Shown: positions 1 through 11,784, counted from the stretch's first letter. The stretch: 64,000 nucleotides of DNA from Kitasatospora viridis (GCF_007829815.1 NZ_VIWT01000001.1:5605001-5669000), one strand, 5' to 3'. A program made the numbers and translations. The notes: generated by a model from the sequence alone, not told the origin.

Positions 1-196
1 TGGTTGATGGTTCGTCAGTACTGCTCTTCGGGGCGTGGAACGCGGATGTTGATGCTGGTGTGTCGGGCACGTTGTTGGGTCCTGAGGGAACGGAAACGTT
101 GTCTCAGTGCCGGTCCCATGTGAGGTGCCTTCGGGTGTCGAGTGTGGGTGTCTGGTCGTTGTTTGAGAACTGCACAGTGGACGCGAGCATCTGTGG
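1..196 (+). other. 3' part of the 16S-23S rRNA spacer
   Basis: This is the transcribed spacer immediately before 23S rRNA. It contains no tRNA-like cloverleaf, as is usual for Streptomyces rRNA operons. The 16S gene must lie to the left of the window. Small reading frames across it have no coding character. Confidence 0.85.
173..189 (+). repeat. 5' arm of the 23S rRNA processing stem
   Basis: These 17 bases are perfectly complementary to 3318-3334 on the far side of 23S. The pair would close a long stem around the 23S precursor, the usual RNase III processing substrate. The pairing is read directly from the sequence; cleavage there is inferred. Confidence 0.85.
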
Positions 197-3314
<3,118 letters not shown>

Positions 3315-3317
3315 AGT

Positions 3318-3334
3318 TGCTCGCGTCCACTGTG
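3318..3334 (+). repeat. 3' arm of the 23S rRNA processing stem
   Basis: Perfect 17-base reverse complement of 173-189. It lies just after mature 23S and before the 5S gene. Confidence 0.85.
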
Positions 3335-3396
3335 TTGTTCTGAAACAACGACCCCCACCGTTAGTGTTGGGTGGGTGCGGTTGACAGTTTCATAGT

Positions 3397-3515
3397 GTTT
3401 CGGTGGTCATAGCGTGAGGGAAACGCCCGGTTACATTCCGAACCCGGAAGCTAAGCCTTACAGCGCCGATGGTACTGCAGGGGGGACCCTGTGGGAGAGT
3501 AGGACGCCGCCGAAC
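3397..3515 (+). rRNA. 5S ribosomal RNA
   Basis: A 119-base gene starting GTTTCGGTGGTCATAGCG and ending GACGCCGCCGAAC, whose two ends pair to form helix I. It includes the conserved loop CCGAACCCGGAAGCTAAG. It lies about 80 bases after 23S in the standard 16S-23S-5S order. Confidence 0.96.
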
Positions 3516-3524
3516 AATCTTTCA

Positions 3525-3561
3525 GAAGAAGCCCCCATCACTTGGTGATGGGGGCTTCTTC
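3525..3561 (+). terminator. rRNA operon intrinsic terminator
   Basis: A perfect 16-bp stem (3525-3540 with 3546-3561) with a 5-base loop, ten bases after 5S. The stem is strong but the T-run after it is poor, as is common in actinobacterial terminators. Confidence 0.9.
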
Positions 3562-3630
3562 GCGTTTCCGGATGGGGCCGGGTAAAGTCGGCCCAGCACC
3601 GTCGCCGTACCGTACAGAGGAGGCCCCCGA

Positions 3631-4242
3631 GTGGAGGTCCAGGAGACGCGAGTCCAGACCGACCGCGTCCTCACCATCCCGAACCTGCTGAGCATGGCCC
3701 GGCTGGTCGGGGTGCCGGTCTTCCTCTGGCTCATTCTCTGGCCGGAGTTCGGGGGCCCGAAGAACGACGGCTGGGCGTTGCTGATCTTGCTGTTCAGCGG
3801 GGTGAGCGACTACCTCGACGGAAAGCTGGCCCGGCGCTGGGGGCAGATCAGCCGGCTCGGCCAGCTGCTGGACCCGCTGGCCGACCGCCTCTACATCTTC
3901 TCCACCCTGCTGGGCCTCACCTGGCGCGGCATCCTGCCGTGGTGGCTGACCGCGATCCTGCTGGCCCGCGACGTCTTCATCAGCACGCTGCTGCCGATTC
4001 TGAACCGGCACGGCTACGGGCCGTTGCAGGTGAGTTTTCTGGGCAAGGCGGCGACCTTCAATCTGATGTACGCCTTTCCGCTTCTGCTGCTGGGGCACGG
4101 AAGCGGGTGGATCCACAGCACCGCGGCGGTGGTCAGCTGGGCATTCATCGGGTGGGGGACGGTGCTCTACTGGTGGGCCGCGATCCTCTACGCGATGCAG
4201 ACGCGACAGATCGTCAAGGCCGCCGGGGTAACGTCCGGCTAG
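3631..4242 (+). CDS. CDP-alcohol phosphatidyltransferase (PgsA-like)
   Basis: A 203-residue membrane protein with a GTG start preceded by an AGGAGG-type site. It has the CDP-alcohol phosphotransferase signature near residues 60-85: DG-x2-AR, then G, then D-x3-D (seen as DYLDGKLARR followed by LGQLLDPLADR). This family moves a phosphoalcohol onto CDP-diacylglycerol in the membrane. Four to six hydrophobic segments follow. It occupies the place of pgsA2 (Rv1822) in the mycobacterial order. The exact alcohol substrate (glycerol-3-phosphate, inositol phosphate or other) cannot be read from the sequence. Confidence 0.88.
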   Translation: MEVQETRVQTDRVLTIPNLLSMARLVGVPVFLWLILWPEFGGPKNDGWALLILLFSGVSDYLDGKLARRWGQISRLGQLLDPLADRLYIFSTLLGLTWRGILPWWLTAILLARDVFISTLLPILNRHGYGPLQVSFLGKAATFNLMYAFPLLLLGHGSGWIHSTAAVVSWAFIGWGTVLYWWAAILYAMQTRQIVKAAGVTSG

Positions 4243-4367
4243 CGCGCGGCTAATCGGGCCGAGTTAATCGTCGGACCCGCGCGTCGGATCATTTCATCCG
4301 GGTAGATGAGTCCTGGAACGGTTTGATGGACGAGGAGTCCATTGCCGCGAAGGAGGACGCACCCGCA

Positions 4368-6866
4368 ATGAAAGCCGTTGTGATGGCAGGAGGCGAGGGA
4401 ACTCGTCTCCGACCGATGACTTCCAGCATGCCGAAGCCGCTCCTGCCGGTCGCCAATCGTCCGATCATGGAGCACGTGCTCAGGCTGCTCAAGCGGCACG
4501 GCCTCACCGACACGGTGGTCACCGTCCAGTTCCTCGCCTCGCTGGTGAAGAACTACTTCGGGGACGGTGAGGATCTTGGCATGAACCTCACCTACGCGAA
4601 CGAGGAGATTCCACTGGGCACTGCCGGGAGCGTCAAGAACGCGGAGGACGCGCTCCGCGACGACTCGTTCCTGGTGATCTCCGGTGACGCACTGACGGAT
4701 TTCGATCTTTCCGAGCTGATCGCCTTTCACCGGGAGAAGGGCGCACTGGTCACCGTGTGCCTCACCAGGGTGCCCAATCCACTTGAATTCGGAATCACCA
4801 TCGTCGACGACGAGGGTCGGGTGGAGCGGTTCCTGGAGAAGCCGACATGGGGTCAGGTCTTCTCGGACACCGTCAACACCGGTATCTACGTGATGGAGCC
4901 GGAGGTCTTCGACTACGTCGCGGCCGGCACCTCGGTGGACTGGTCGAGTGACGTCTTCCCGCAGCTGCTCAAGGAGGGCAAGCCGGTCTACGGCTACGTC
5001 GCCGAGGGCTACTGGGAGGACGTGGGCACCCACGAGAGCTACGGCAAGGCCCAGGCCGACGTGCTGGAGGGCAAGGTCGAGGTCGAGCTCGACGGGTTCG
5101 AGATCTCTCCGGGTGTCTGGGTGGCCGAGGGTGCGGAGGTGGACCCGGAGGCGATCCTGCGCGGCCCGCTCTACATCGGTGACTACGCCAAGGTCGAGGC
5201 CGGCGTGGAGCTGCGCGAGCACACCGTGCTCGGCAGCAACGTCGTGGTGAAGCGCGGTGCGTTCCTGCACAAGGCCGTGGTGCACGACAACGTGTACATC
5301 GGCCCGCAGACCAACCTGCGCGGCTGCGTGGTGGGCAAGAACACCGACGTGATGCGCGCGGCCCGGATCGACGACGGTGCGGTGATCGGCGACGAGTGCC
5401 TGATCGGCGAGGAGTCGATCATCGCGACCGGCGTCCGGGTCTACCCGTTCAAGACCATCGAGGCCGGGGCCTTCGTCAACACCTCGGTGATCTGGGAGTC
5501 GCGGGGCCAGGAGCACCTGTTCGGCACCCGCGGCGTCTCCGGGATCCTCAACGTGGAGATCACCCCGGAGCTCGCGGTCCGGCTGGCCGGCGCCTACGCG
5601 ACCACGCTGAAGAAGGGCGCCACCGTCACCATCGCCCGTGACCACTCGCGTGGTGCGCGGGCGCTCAAGCGGGCGATGATCTCCGCGCTGCAGACCAGTG
5701 CGATCGACGTCCGCGACCTGGAGAACGTGCCGATGCCGGTGGCCCGGCAGCACACGGCGCGCGGCAGCGCGGGCGGGATCTTCCTGCGCACCACCCCGGG
5801 CGTGTCGGACTCGCTGGACATCCTGTTCTTCGACGAGCGCGGCGCCGACCTGTCGCAGGCCGGGCAGCGCAAGCTCGACCGGGTCTACGCCCGGCAGGAG
5901 TTCCGCCGCGCGTTCCCGGGCGAGATCGGCGACCTGACCTTCCCGTCCAGCGTCTTCGACTCGTACGCGGGCAACCTGTTGCGGACCATCGACACCAGCG
6001 GGGTCCGGGAGGCCGGGCTCAAGGTGGTGGTGGACACCGCGCACGGCAGCGCCGGCCTGGTGCTGCCGAGCATCCTCGGCCGACTCGGGGTCGAGGCGCT
6101 GAGCGTCAACAGCGGTCTGGACGAGGCCCGGCCGACCGAGGACGCCGAGGAGCGCCGGGCCGGCCTGGCCCGGCTGGGTGCGCTGGTCGCCTCCTCCCGC
6201 GCGGCCTTCGGGGTGCGCTTCGACACGGTCGGCGAGCGGGTCTCCTTCGTCGACGAGCTGGGCCGGGTGATCGACGACGACCGGGCACTGCTGGTGCTGC
6301 TCGACCTTGTCGCCGCCGAACGGCGCAGCGGCCAGGTGGCCCTGCCGGTGACAACCACCCGGATCGCCGAGCAGGTGGCGGCCTACCACGGCACCCAGGT
6401 GCGGTGGACCAGCACCTCGTTGGACGACCTGGCCAAGGCGGCCGCGGCCGAGGGCACGATCTTCGGCGGCGACGGGCGCGGCGGCTACGTGGTGCCGGAG
6501 TTCAGCGGCGGTCTGCTGGACGGTGCGGCGGCCTTCGTCCGGCTGGTCGGCCTGGTGGCCCGCACTCAGCTGACCCTCAGTCAGATCGACGCCCGGATCC
6601 CGCAGGCCCACATGGGCCGGCGGGACATCGCCACTCCATGGGCGGCCAAGGGCATGGTGATGCGGTCGGTGGTCGAGGCGGCGGGCAACCGCAGGCTGGA
6701 CACCACCGACGGCGTGCGGGTGGTCGAGGCGGACGGCCGGTGGACCCTGGTGCTGCCGGACCCGGCCGAGGCGGTCACCCACCTGTGGGCCGAGGGCCCG
6801 GACGACGAGGCCACCCAGGGCCTGCTGGACGAGTGGGCGGCGGTGGTCGACGGCGCCGGGCGGTAA
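4368..6866 (+). CDS. Sugar-1-phosphate nucleotidyltransferase with degenerate phosphomannomutase domain
   Basis: An 832-residue, three-part protein. Residues 1-235 are a nucleotidyltransferase with the GGEGTRLRP signature (8-16). Residues about 245-370 are a left-handed beta-helix of hexapeptide repeats. The rest resembles phosphomannomutase. It is of the kind annotated as mannose-1-phosphate guanylyltransferase in Streptomyces, so GDP-mannose supply is the likely role. In the C-terminal part the catalytic serine loop (TASHNP in active enzymes) and the metal loop (DGDGDR) are not recognisable; DTVGER stands where the metal loop should be, so mutase activity looks lost. The start at 4368 is preferred over 4323 because AAGGAGG lies just upstream and the fold begins there. 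Confidence 0.85.
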   Translation: MKAVVMAGGEGTRLRPMTSSMPKPLLPVANRPIMEHVLRLLKRHGLTDTVVTVQFLASLVKNYFGDGEDLGMNLTYANEEIPLGTAGSVKNAEDALRDDSFLVISGDALTDFDLSELIAFHREKGALVTVCLTRVPNPLEFGITIVDDEGRVERFLEKPTWGQVFSDTVNTGIYVMEPEVFDYVAAGTSVDWSSDVFPQLLKEGKPVYGYVAEGYWEDVGTHESYGKAQADVLEGKVEVELDGFEISPGVWVAEGAEVDPEAILRGPLYIGDYAKVEAGVELREHTVLGSNVVVKRGAFLHKAVVHDNVYIGPQTNLRGCVVGKNTDVMRAARIDDGAVIGDECLIGEESIIATGVRVYPFKTIEAGAFVNTSVIWESRGQEHLFGTRGVSGILNVEITPELAVRLAGAYATTLKKGATVTIARDHSRGARALKRAMISALQTSAIDVRDLENVPMPVARQHTARGSAGGIFLRTTPGVSDSLDILFFDERGADLSQAGQRKLDRVYARQEFRRAFPGEIGDLTFPSSVFDSYAGNLLRTIDTSGVREAGLKVVVDTAHGSAGLVLPSILGRLGVEALSVNSGLDEARPTEDAEERRAGLARLGALVASSRAAFGVRFDTVGERVSFVDELGRVIDDDRALLVLLDLVAAERRSGQVALPVTTTRIAEQVAAYHGTQVRWTSTSLDDLAKAAAAEGTIFGGDGRGGYVVPEFSGGLLDGAAAFVRLVGLVARTQLTLSQIDARIPQAHMGRRDIATPWAAKGMVMRSVVEAAGNRRLDTTDGVRVVEADGRWTLVLPDPAEAVTHLWAEGPDDEATQGLLDEWAAVVDGAGR

Positions 6867-6966
6867 TCGTGTACAAGCGCAGCCTGTAGCGGCACGGTGA
6901 AACACCGTCGGACGGACGTTCACCCGAACGGAGGGCGTTCGCCCGGCGGTGCCGTGCCGTGCGACG

Positions 6967-7968
6967 ATGTCCGGCATGCCAGCGACGCGATCACCGAACC
7001 GACGGGACGGCCGGTACATCCGCCCCGACGCCTCGATGACGCTGCTGACCATGGTGATGGACCAGAGCCTGGACGAGGGCTACGCGGCCGCCGCCCGGGC
7101 CAGGGGAGCGGAGGGGCGCAGTCGGCTGCCCGTCAGCACCCGCGGCAAGCTGGTGCTCGCGCTCGGCCTGGCGCTGGCGGCCGTGGTGGTGACGGTCAGT
7201 GGGGTGACCGCGCAGAACGACGAACCGGTGCTGGCCAAGGAGCACGACGCCCTAGTGCAGCGGGTCAACGACTCGACCGCGGCGGCGGACAAGCTGCAGA
7301 AGCAGGTCGAGGCGGCCCGCACCCAGGTGGAGCAGGAGCAGCAGCGGGCGATCGGCAACGGCGGTGACGGCGGACTGACGGCGCTGAACGGTGCCGTCGG
7401 CACCGGCGCGGTCTCCGGGCCGGGCATGAAGCTGGTGATCGACGACGCGGGCGACAGCGGCTCCGGCAGCGCGGTGGACCCGCGCACCGCCGACGGCTTC
7501 ACCGGTGGCCGGCTGCGCGACCGGGACCTCCAACTGGTCGTCAACGGCCTCTGGGAGGCCGGGGCCGAGGCGGTCTCGATCAACGGCCAGCGGCTCACCG
7601 CGCTCTCGCCGATCCGGGCCGCCGGGGACGCCATCCTGGTGGACAACCGGCCGCTGGTGCCGCCGTACACCCTGCTGGCGATCGGGGACGAGAAGCGGCT
7701 GCCCGGCGCCTTCCAGGACAGCATGGGCGGACGCTACCTGCGGATCCTCCAGGAGAGCTTCGGCATCAAGGAGACCAGCAGCCCGCAGCACTCGCTGGAC
7801 CTGCCGGCGGCGGTCGGGTTCACCCTGCGGCTGGCCGTGCCGGTCGCGCCGGACAGTCCCGCGCCCCCTTCACCTTCGACGCCCCCGTCACCTTCCTCCT
7901 CCACGCCCGCCGGCGCCGCGCCGTCGGCCGGGGCCAAGCCCTCCAGGACAGGAGCATCCAAGCCGTGA
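6967..7968 (+). CDS. DUF881 family membrane protein (first copy)
   Basis: About 333 residues. There is a short basic cytoplasmic N-terminus, one membrane segment (about 61-82), a coiled-coil stretch (about 90-125), the extracytoplasmic DUF881 domain, and a proline/serine-rich tail in the last 45 residues. The function of DUF881 is unknown; pairs of these genes flank sbp next to cell-division and envelope genes in actinobacteria, which suggests an envelope role. It shares four bases with the next gene. The start is uncertain: GTG 6949, ATG 6967 and ATG 6976 are all possible. Confidence 0.85.
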   Translation: MSGMPATRSPNRRDGRYIRPDASMTLLTMVMDQSLDEGYAAAARARGAEGRSRLPVSTRGKLVLALGLALAAVVVTVSGVTAQNDEPVLAKEHDALVQRVNDSTAAADKLQKQVEAARTQVEQEQQRAIGNGGDGGLTALNGAVGTGAVSGPGMKLVIDDAGDSGSGSAVDPRTADGFTGGRLRDRDLQLVVNGLWEAGAEAVSINGQRLTALSPIRAAGDAILVDNRPLVPPYTLLAIGDEKRLPGAFQDSMGGRYLRILQESFGIKETSSPQHSLDLPAAVGFTLRLAVPVAPDSPAPPSPSTPPSPSSSTPAGAAPSAGAKPSRTGASKP

Positions 7969-8297
7969 TCGCCGTAGTGGGCCTGGTGGTAGGCGTCGTC
8001 GTCGGGCTGTTCGTGCAGCCCTCGGTGCCGTCGGCCGTGGTGCCGTACCTGCCGATCGCCGTGGTGGCCGCGCTGGACGCGGTCTTCGGCGGGGTGCGGG
8101 CGATGCTGGACGGAGTCTTCGACGACAAGGTCTTCGTGGTCTCCTTCCTCTTCAACGTGATGGTGGCCGCGCTGATCGTCTTCCTCGGTGACCAGCTGGG
8201 CGTGGGCTCGCAGCTCTCCACCGGCGTGGTGGTGGTGCTCGGGGTCCGGATCTTCTCCAACGCGGCGGCGATCCGACGCCACGTGTTCCGGGCTTGA
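7965..8297 (+). CDS. sbp: Small basic protein, DUF1290 family
   Basis: A 110-residue integral membrane protein with three to four hydrophobic segments, matching DUF1290 (Sbp, small basic protein). It overlaps the stop of the upstream DUF881 gene (GTGA), so translation is probably coupled. Family members are found between two DUF881 genes across actinobacteria and near division genes in Bacillus. No enzymatic motif is visible. Confidence 0.88.
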   Translation: MIAVVGLVVGVVVGLFVQPSVPSAVVPYLPIAVVAALDAVFGGVRAMLDGVFDDKVFVVSFLFNVMVAALIVFLGDQLGVGSQLSTGVVVVLGVRIFSNAAAIRRHVFRA

Positions 8298-8307
8298 GGG
8301 CGGCGCG

Positions 8308-9291
8308 GTGACGAGCGAGCAGGAGCGGCCCGGGCCGGCGGATCCGGAGACCGAGCCCGTACCGGCCGGGGCCGAAGAGATACAGCCCGGGACGGAGTCC
8401 GACGAGCCCGTGGGGTCCACGGAGCCGGACGGTGCCGTTGAGTCCGTTGAGTCCGTCGAGTCCGGTGAGTCGGACGAGCCCGCTGAGGTCGCTGAGTCCG
8501 TGGAGTCCGCCGAGTCCGGGGAACCGGAGGAGGGGCTCGCCGAGCCCGCCGACCCCGTCCAGCCGTCGTCGGACGGTCGCAAGCGCCTGCGCAGCGCGCT
8601 CTGGCCGCCCCGGGCCTCCCGGGGCCAGCTGGTGGTCGCCCTGCTGCTCTTCGCGCTCGGTCTGGGCCTGGCGATCCAGGTGCGCTCGACCAACGACCAC
8701 AGCGCGCTGCGCGGTGCCCGCCAGGAGGACCTGGTGCGGATCCTGGACGAGCTGGACAGCCGGCAGCAGCGCCTGCAGCAGGAGAAGTCCCAGCTGGACC
8801 AGTCGCTGACCCAGCTGCAGACCAGCTCGAACCAGGCGAAGGAGGCCGAGGAACAGACCAAGCAGAAGGCACTGGAACTCGGCGTTCTGGCGGGTACGGT
8901 GAAGGCCACCGGTCCGGGGATCGTACTGACGGTCGATGACCCCCAGGGGCAGGTCAAGGCCGATATGCTGCTGGACACCCTGCAGGAACTCCGAGCGGCG
9001 GGGGCGGAGGCGATTCAGATCAACGATGTCCGCGTGGTGGCCCACACGTACTTCACCGACCTGCCATCGGGCGGTGAGCAGATCGACGGCAGGACCGTCG
9101 CGCAGCCGTACCGGTTCACGGTGATCGGCGACCCGCAGGACCTGACGCCTGCTCTGAACATTCCGGGGGGCATCGTCCGTACTCTGGAGAAAGAGCAGGT
9201 GGCCACCAACATCTCGGAGCAGCAGAAGGTGACGGTGGACGCGCTCGTGGCGCCCGCCCCACAGCAGTTCGCCAAGCCGGCGGCGAAGTGA
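8308..9291 (+). CDS. DUF881 family membrane protein (second copy)
   Basis: A 327-residue protein with a GTG start ten bases after sbp and a GAGGGCGG site. The N-terminal 100 residues are acidic and low-complexity, with tandem repeats of ES(V/A/G) type at residues 44-75. One membrane segment (about 107-125), a Gln/Glu-rich coiled coil (about 140-185) and the DUF881 domain follow. It probably works with the first DUF881 protein and Sbp, being co-transcribed with both. In mycobacteria the next gene would be gcvH, which is absent here. Confidence 0.85.
   Translation: MTSEQERPGPADPETEPVPAGAEEIQPGTESDEPVGSTEPDGAVESVESVESGESDEPAEVAESVESAESGEPEEGLAEPADPVQPSSDGRKRLRSALWPPRASRGQLVVALLLFALGLGLAIQVRSTNDHSALRGARQEDLVRILDELDSRQQRLQQEKSQLDQSLTQLQTSSNQAKEAEEQTKQKALELGVLAGTVKATGPGIVLTVDDPQGQVKADMLLDTLQELRAAGAEAIQINDVRVVAHTYFTDLPSGGEQIDGRTVAQPYRFTVIGDPQDLTPALNIPGGIVRTLEKEQVATNISEQQKVTVDALVAPAPQQFAKPAAK
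8437..8525 (+). repeat. In-frame tandem GAGTCCG(T/C)-type repeats
   Basis: Short repeats of 6 to 9 bases built on GAGTCCGTTGAGTCC inside the second DUF881 gene, coding for the acidic ES(V/A/G) run before the membrane segment. Such a tract can change length by slippage without breaking the frame. Confidence 0.8.
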
Positions 9292-9517
9292 CGGGCCGCC
9301 CGCCGCTCCGCCGGGGTCCCGCGCTGACGCTCCGTCGGCCGCACCGCTCCTCACCTGCGCCGTCAGACGAACCCCGGTGCGAGCACCGGGAACGGCGTCG
9401 GCCACACTGTGAAGTACCACCACTGTCGATGTTCCGGCCGTCAGCCGGGCACGCAGCCTGTCCGAGGTTCTCACCCTGCCCCGCGGGCGGGTCTGTTTCA
9501 CGCAAGGGGATTCGCCC
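9292..9517. other. Intergenic region where mycobacteria carry gcvH
   Basis: No open frame with coding character and no GcvH-like lipoyl-lysine motif is present. It contains a perfect 8-2-8 hairpin at 9373-9390 (CCCGGTGC-GA-GCACCGGG), which could end the DUF881 operon or lie in the leader of the FHA gene. Confidence 0.6.
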
Positions 9518-10366
9518 GTGAGTCTGTTCTCGAAGCTGTTCGGCCGCAACAACCGCCGCGCCGCGGCGGTCGAGGCGCCCACCGCGCGCCACCGCCGGGA
9601 GGAGGAGACGGGCCAGGTCCCCGGGATGCGCTCGGCGCCCCAGGACGGCTACCAGACCGCCGGTGACCGGCCGCTCTTCCGCGACGGCGGCTACGGCGCG
9701 TCGGTTGACCCCTCGGGTTCGCCGCGCATAGGTTTCCCGTCAGGACCCTCAACCTCTGGTGGAGGGTTTGCCCCGGATCCCTACGCCGGGCACGTCCCAG
9801 GGGGAGTGCCGCGCCAGGAGGCAGCGAACATGCACGGCCAGATCGTCTGCCCGCGGTGCGGCAACCACAACCCGGCTACCGCGCGGTTCTGCAACAACTG
9901 CGGGACGCCGCTGCGGGTCGCGGGTCCGGAGAGCTCGGTCGAGACCACCTCGACCATCTCGATCTCCGGTCTGGAGTCGTACGACCCGAACGCCACCAGC
10001 ACCGGCGCCACCCCGACGCTCTCGCCCGAGGTGCTCGCCGCGATCGACGCGCTGCCCCCGGGCTCGGCGCTGCTGATCGTGCTGCGCGGTCCGAACTCGG
10101 GCAGCCGGTTCCTGCTGGACGCCGACGTGACCACGGCCGGCCGCCACCCGCAGGGCGACATCTTCCTGGACGACGTCACCGTCTCCCGTCGGCACGTGGA
10201 GTTCCGCCGGCAGCCGGCCGGCGGCTTCTCGGTCGCCGACGTGGGCAGCCTGAACGGCACCTACGTCAACCGGGAGGCGATCGACGAGGTCGCGCTGAAC
10301 AACGGTGACGAGGTGCAGATCGGCAAGTACCGCCTGGTGTTCTTCGCCGGACCGCAGCGGTACTGA
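9518..10366 (+). CDS. GarA/OdhI-like FHA domain protein with zinc ribbon
   Basis: A 282-residue regulator. The N-terminal 100 residues are disordered and Gly/Pro-rich. A zinc ribbon follows with C111, C114, C125 and C128, then the kinase-target motif ETTSTIS (142-148), then an FHA domain (about 195-275) with GRHP, SRRH and GSLNGTYV. In GarA/OdhI the ETTS threonines are phosphorylated by Ser/Thr kinases, and the FHA domain then controls 2-oxoglutarate metabolism; the same role is inferred here. The GTG start has AAGGGGA upstream. A second candidate start, ATG 9830 behind GGAGG, would give a GarA-sized 178-residue form. Confidence 0.9.
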   Translation: MSLFSKLFGRNNRRAAAVEAPTARHRREEETGQVPGMRSAPQDGYQTAGDRPLFRDGGYGASVDPSGSPRIGFPSGPSTSGGGFAPDPYAGHVPGGVPRQEAANMHGQIVCPRCGNHNPATARFCNNCGTPLRVAGPESSVETTSTISISGLESYDPNATSTGATPTLSPEVLAAIDALPPGSALLIVLRGPNSGSRFLLDADVTTAGRHPQGDIFLDDVTVSRRHVEFRRQPAGGFSVADVGSLNGTYVNREAIDEVALNNGDEVQIGKYRLVFFAGPQRY

Positions 10367-10485
10367 GGCAGCTGCACCGGCTGGGCGCCGCCGGTCCGAC
10401 CCAGGTCGGACCGGCCGCCGAGCACGGGACGGGCTCCGGCACGGGCGGGTGGGGGTTTCCACAGGACGACGGCAGGAGAGCTCGA

Positions 10486-11256
10486 ATGACCTCGAATCAG
10501 ATCGTGACCCCCCGCCGCCCGGTCGGCCCGCAGCAGCGGGCCGGCGACCGGCGCGGCGGTGACCTGCTCAGCATCGGTGCGGTGCTCGCCTACCTGCGCG
10601 AGGACTTCCCCGAGGTGACCATCTCGAAGATCCGCTTCCTGGAGGCGGAGGGGCTGGTCGAGCCCCAGCGGACCCCGTCCGGCTACCGCAAGTTCGGCCC
10701 GGCCGACGTCGAGCGGCTGGCCTACGTGCTGCGGATGCAGCGCGACCACTACCTGCCGCTGCGAGTCATCCGCGAGCACCTGGACGCGATCGAGCGCGGC
10801 GAAGCCCCACCCGCGCTGCCCCCCGCGGGTGAGCGGCCGGGGCCCCTGGAGCAGGCCGACCGGGAGCTGGACACCCCCGCCCCCGGCGGGGTCCGGCTGG
10901 GCCGGGCCGAGCTGCTCGCCGCGGCCGGCGCCGAGGAGCGCGAGCTGGCCGAGTGGGAGTCGTACGGCCTGGTGGTGGCGGGGCCGGACGGCGGCTACGA
11001 CGCGGACACCCTGCAGATCGCCCGGCTGGTCGCCGAACTCGGCCGGTTCGGCCTGGAGCCGCGCCACCTGCGCCAGGTGAAGGCGGCCGCCGAACGCGAG
11101 GTCGCACTGGTGGACCAGGTGGTCGCGCCGCTGCGCCGGCACCGCAATCCGCAGACCCGGGCGCACGCCGAGACCACCGCACGCGAACTGGCCACCCTGG
11201 CCGTGCGGCTGCACGCGACCATGGTCCAGGCGGGGCTGCGTGGCCAGGCCCGGTAG
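10486..11256 (+). CDS. ftsR: MerR-family regulator, FtsR type
   Basis: A 256-residue regulator. A MerR-type winged helix (about 25-100) reads LLSIGAVLAYL, then KIRFLEAEGLVEP, then SGYRKF, and is followed by an effector-like helical domain. This is the Rv1828/FtsR type, which in corynebacteria and mycobacteria activates division genes such as ftsZ. It follows the garA homologue as in mycobacteria. The start has GGAGAG about 8 bases upstream. Confidence 0.87.
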   Translation: MTSNQIVTPRRPVGPQQRAGDRRGGDLLSIGAVLAYLREDFPEVTISKIRFLEAEGLVEPQRTPSGYRKFGPADVERLAYVLRMQRDHYLPLRVIREHLDAIERGEAPPALPPAGERPGPLEQADRELDTPAPGGVRLGRAELLAAAGAEERELAEWESYGLVVAGPDGGYDADTLQIARLVAELGRFGLEPRHLRQVKAAAEREVALVDQVVAPLRRHRNPQTRAHAETTARELATLAVRLHATMVQAGLRGQAR

Positions 11257-11310
11257 CGCCCCGGTGGGGCCGCGCTTTCCTATCCGCGTCCAGGGTCATA
11301 GGGTTGCCTT

Positions 11311-11784
11311 GTGAATGAGCTCGACGTCGTGGGTGTCCGGGTGGAGATGCCCTCCAGTCAGCCGATCGTCCTGCTGCGCGAAGTGGGGGGCGACCGGTAC
11401 TTGCCGATCTGGATCGGCCCCGGCGAGGCGACCGCGATCGCCTTCGCCCAGCAGGGCATGACTCCGGTGCGCCCGCTCACCCACGACCTCTTCAAGGACG
11501 TGCTCGACGCGCTCGGGCAGCAGCTGACCCAGGTGCGGATCACCGACCTGCGGGAGGGCGTCTTCTACGCCGAGCTGGTGTTCTCCGGCGGGGTCGAGGT
11601 GAGTGCCCGTCCGTCCGACGCGATAGCGCTGGCGCTGCGCACCGGGACGCCGATCTACGGCGCCGAGGCGGTGCTGGCGGAGGCCGGCATCGCGATCCCG
11701 GACGAGCAGGAGGACGAGGTGGAGAAGTTCCGCGAGTTCCTCGACCAGGTCTCGCCGGAGGACTTCGGGGGCAACGCCCAGTAG
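11311..11784 (+). CDS. Bifunctional nuclease family protein (DUF151)
   Basis: A 157-residue cytoplasmic protein with the DUF151/BFN core in residues 1-125: LPIWIGPGEA, then the RPLTHDLF region, then SVARPSDAIALALR-like residues seen here as SARPSDAIALALR. Plant members have DNase and RNase activity; the bacterial role is unproven. It has a GTG start and sits between the two MerR genes exactly as Rv1829 does. Confidence 0.88.
   Translation: MNELDVVGVRVEMPSSQPIVLLREVGGDRYLPIWIGPGEATAIAFAQQGMTPVRPLTHDLFKDVLDALGQQLTQVRITDLREGVFYAELVFSGGVEVSARPSDAIALALRTGTPIYGAEAVLAEAGIAIPDEQEDEVEKFREFLDQVSPEDFGGNAQ

Noticed and set aside
1..196. A possible tRNA in the rRNA spacer
   Set aside because: No acceptor or T-arm pattern could be found; Streptomyces spacers usually lack tRNAs.
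4239..7052. A 937-residue open frame on the minus strand
   Set aside because: It is the antisense shadow of the nucleotidyltransferase gene; high GC content keeps this frame open and its residues are the H/R/G/D/V-rich mix typical of shadows.
8437..8525. A CRISPR array
   Set aside because: The repeats are 6-9 bases, in frame inside a gene, without spacers; no array exists elsewhere in the window.
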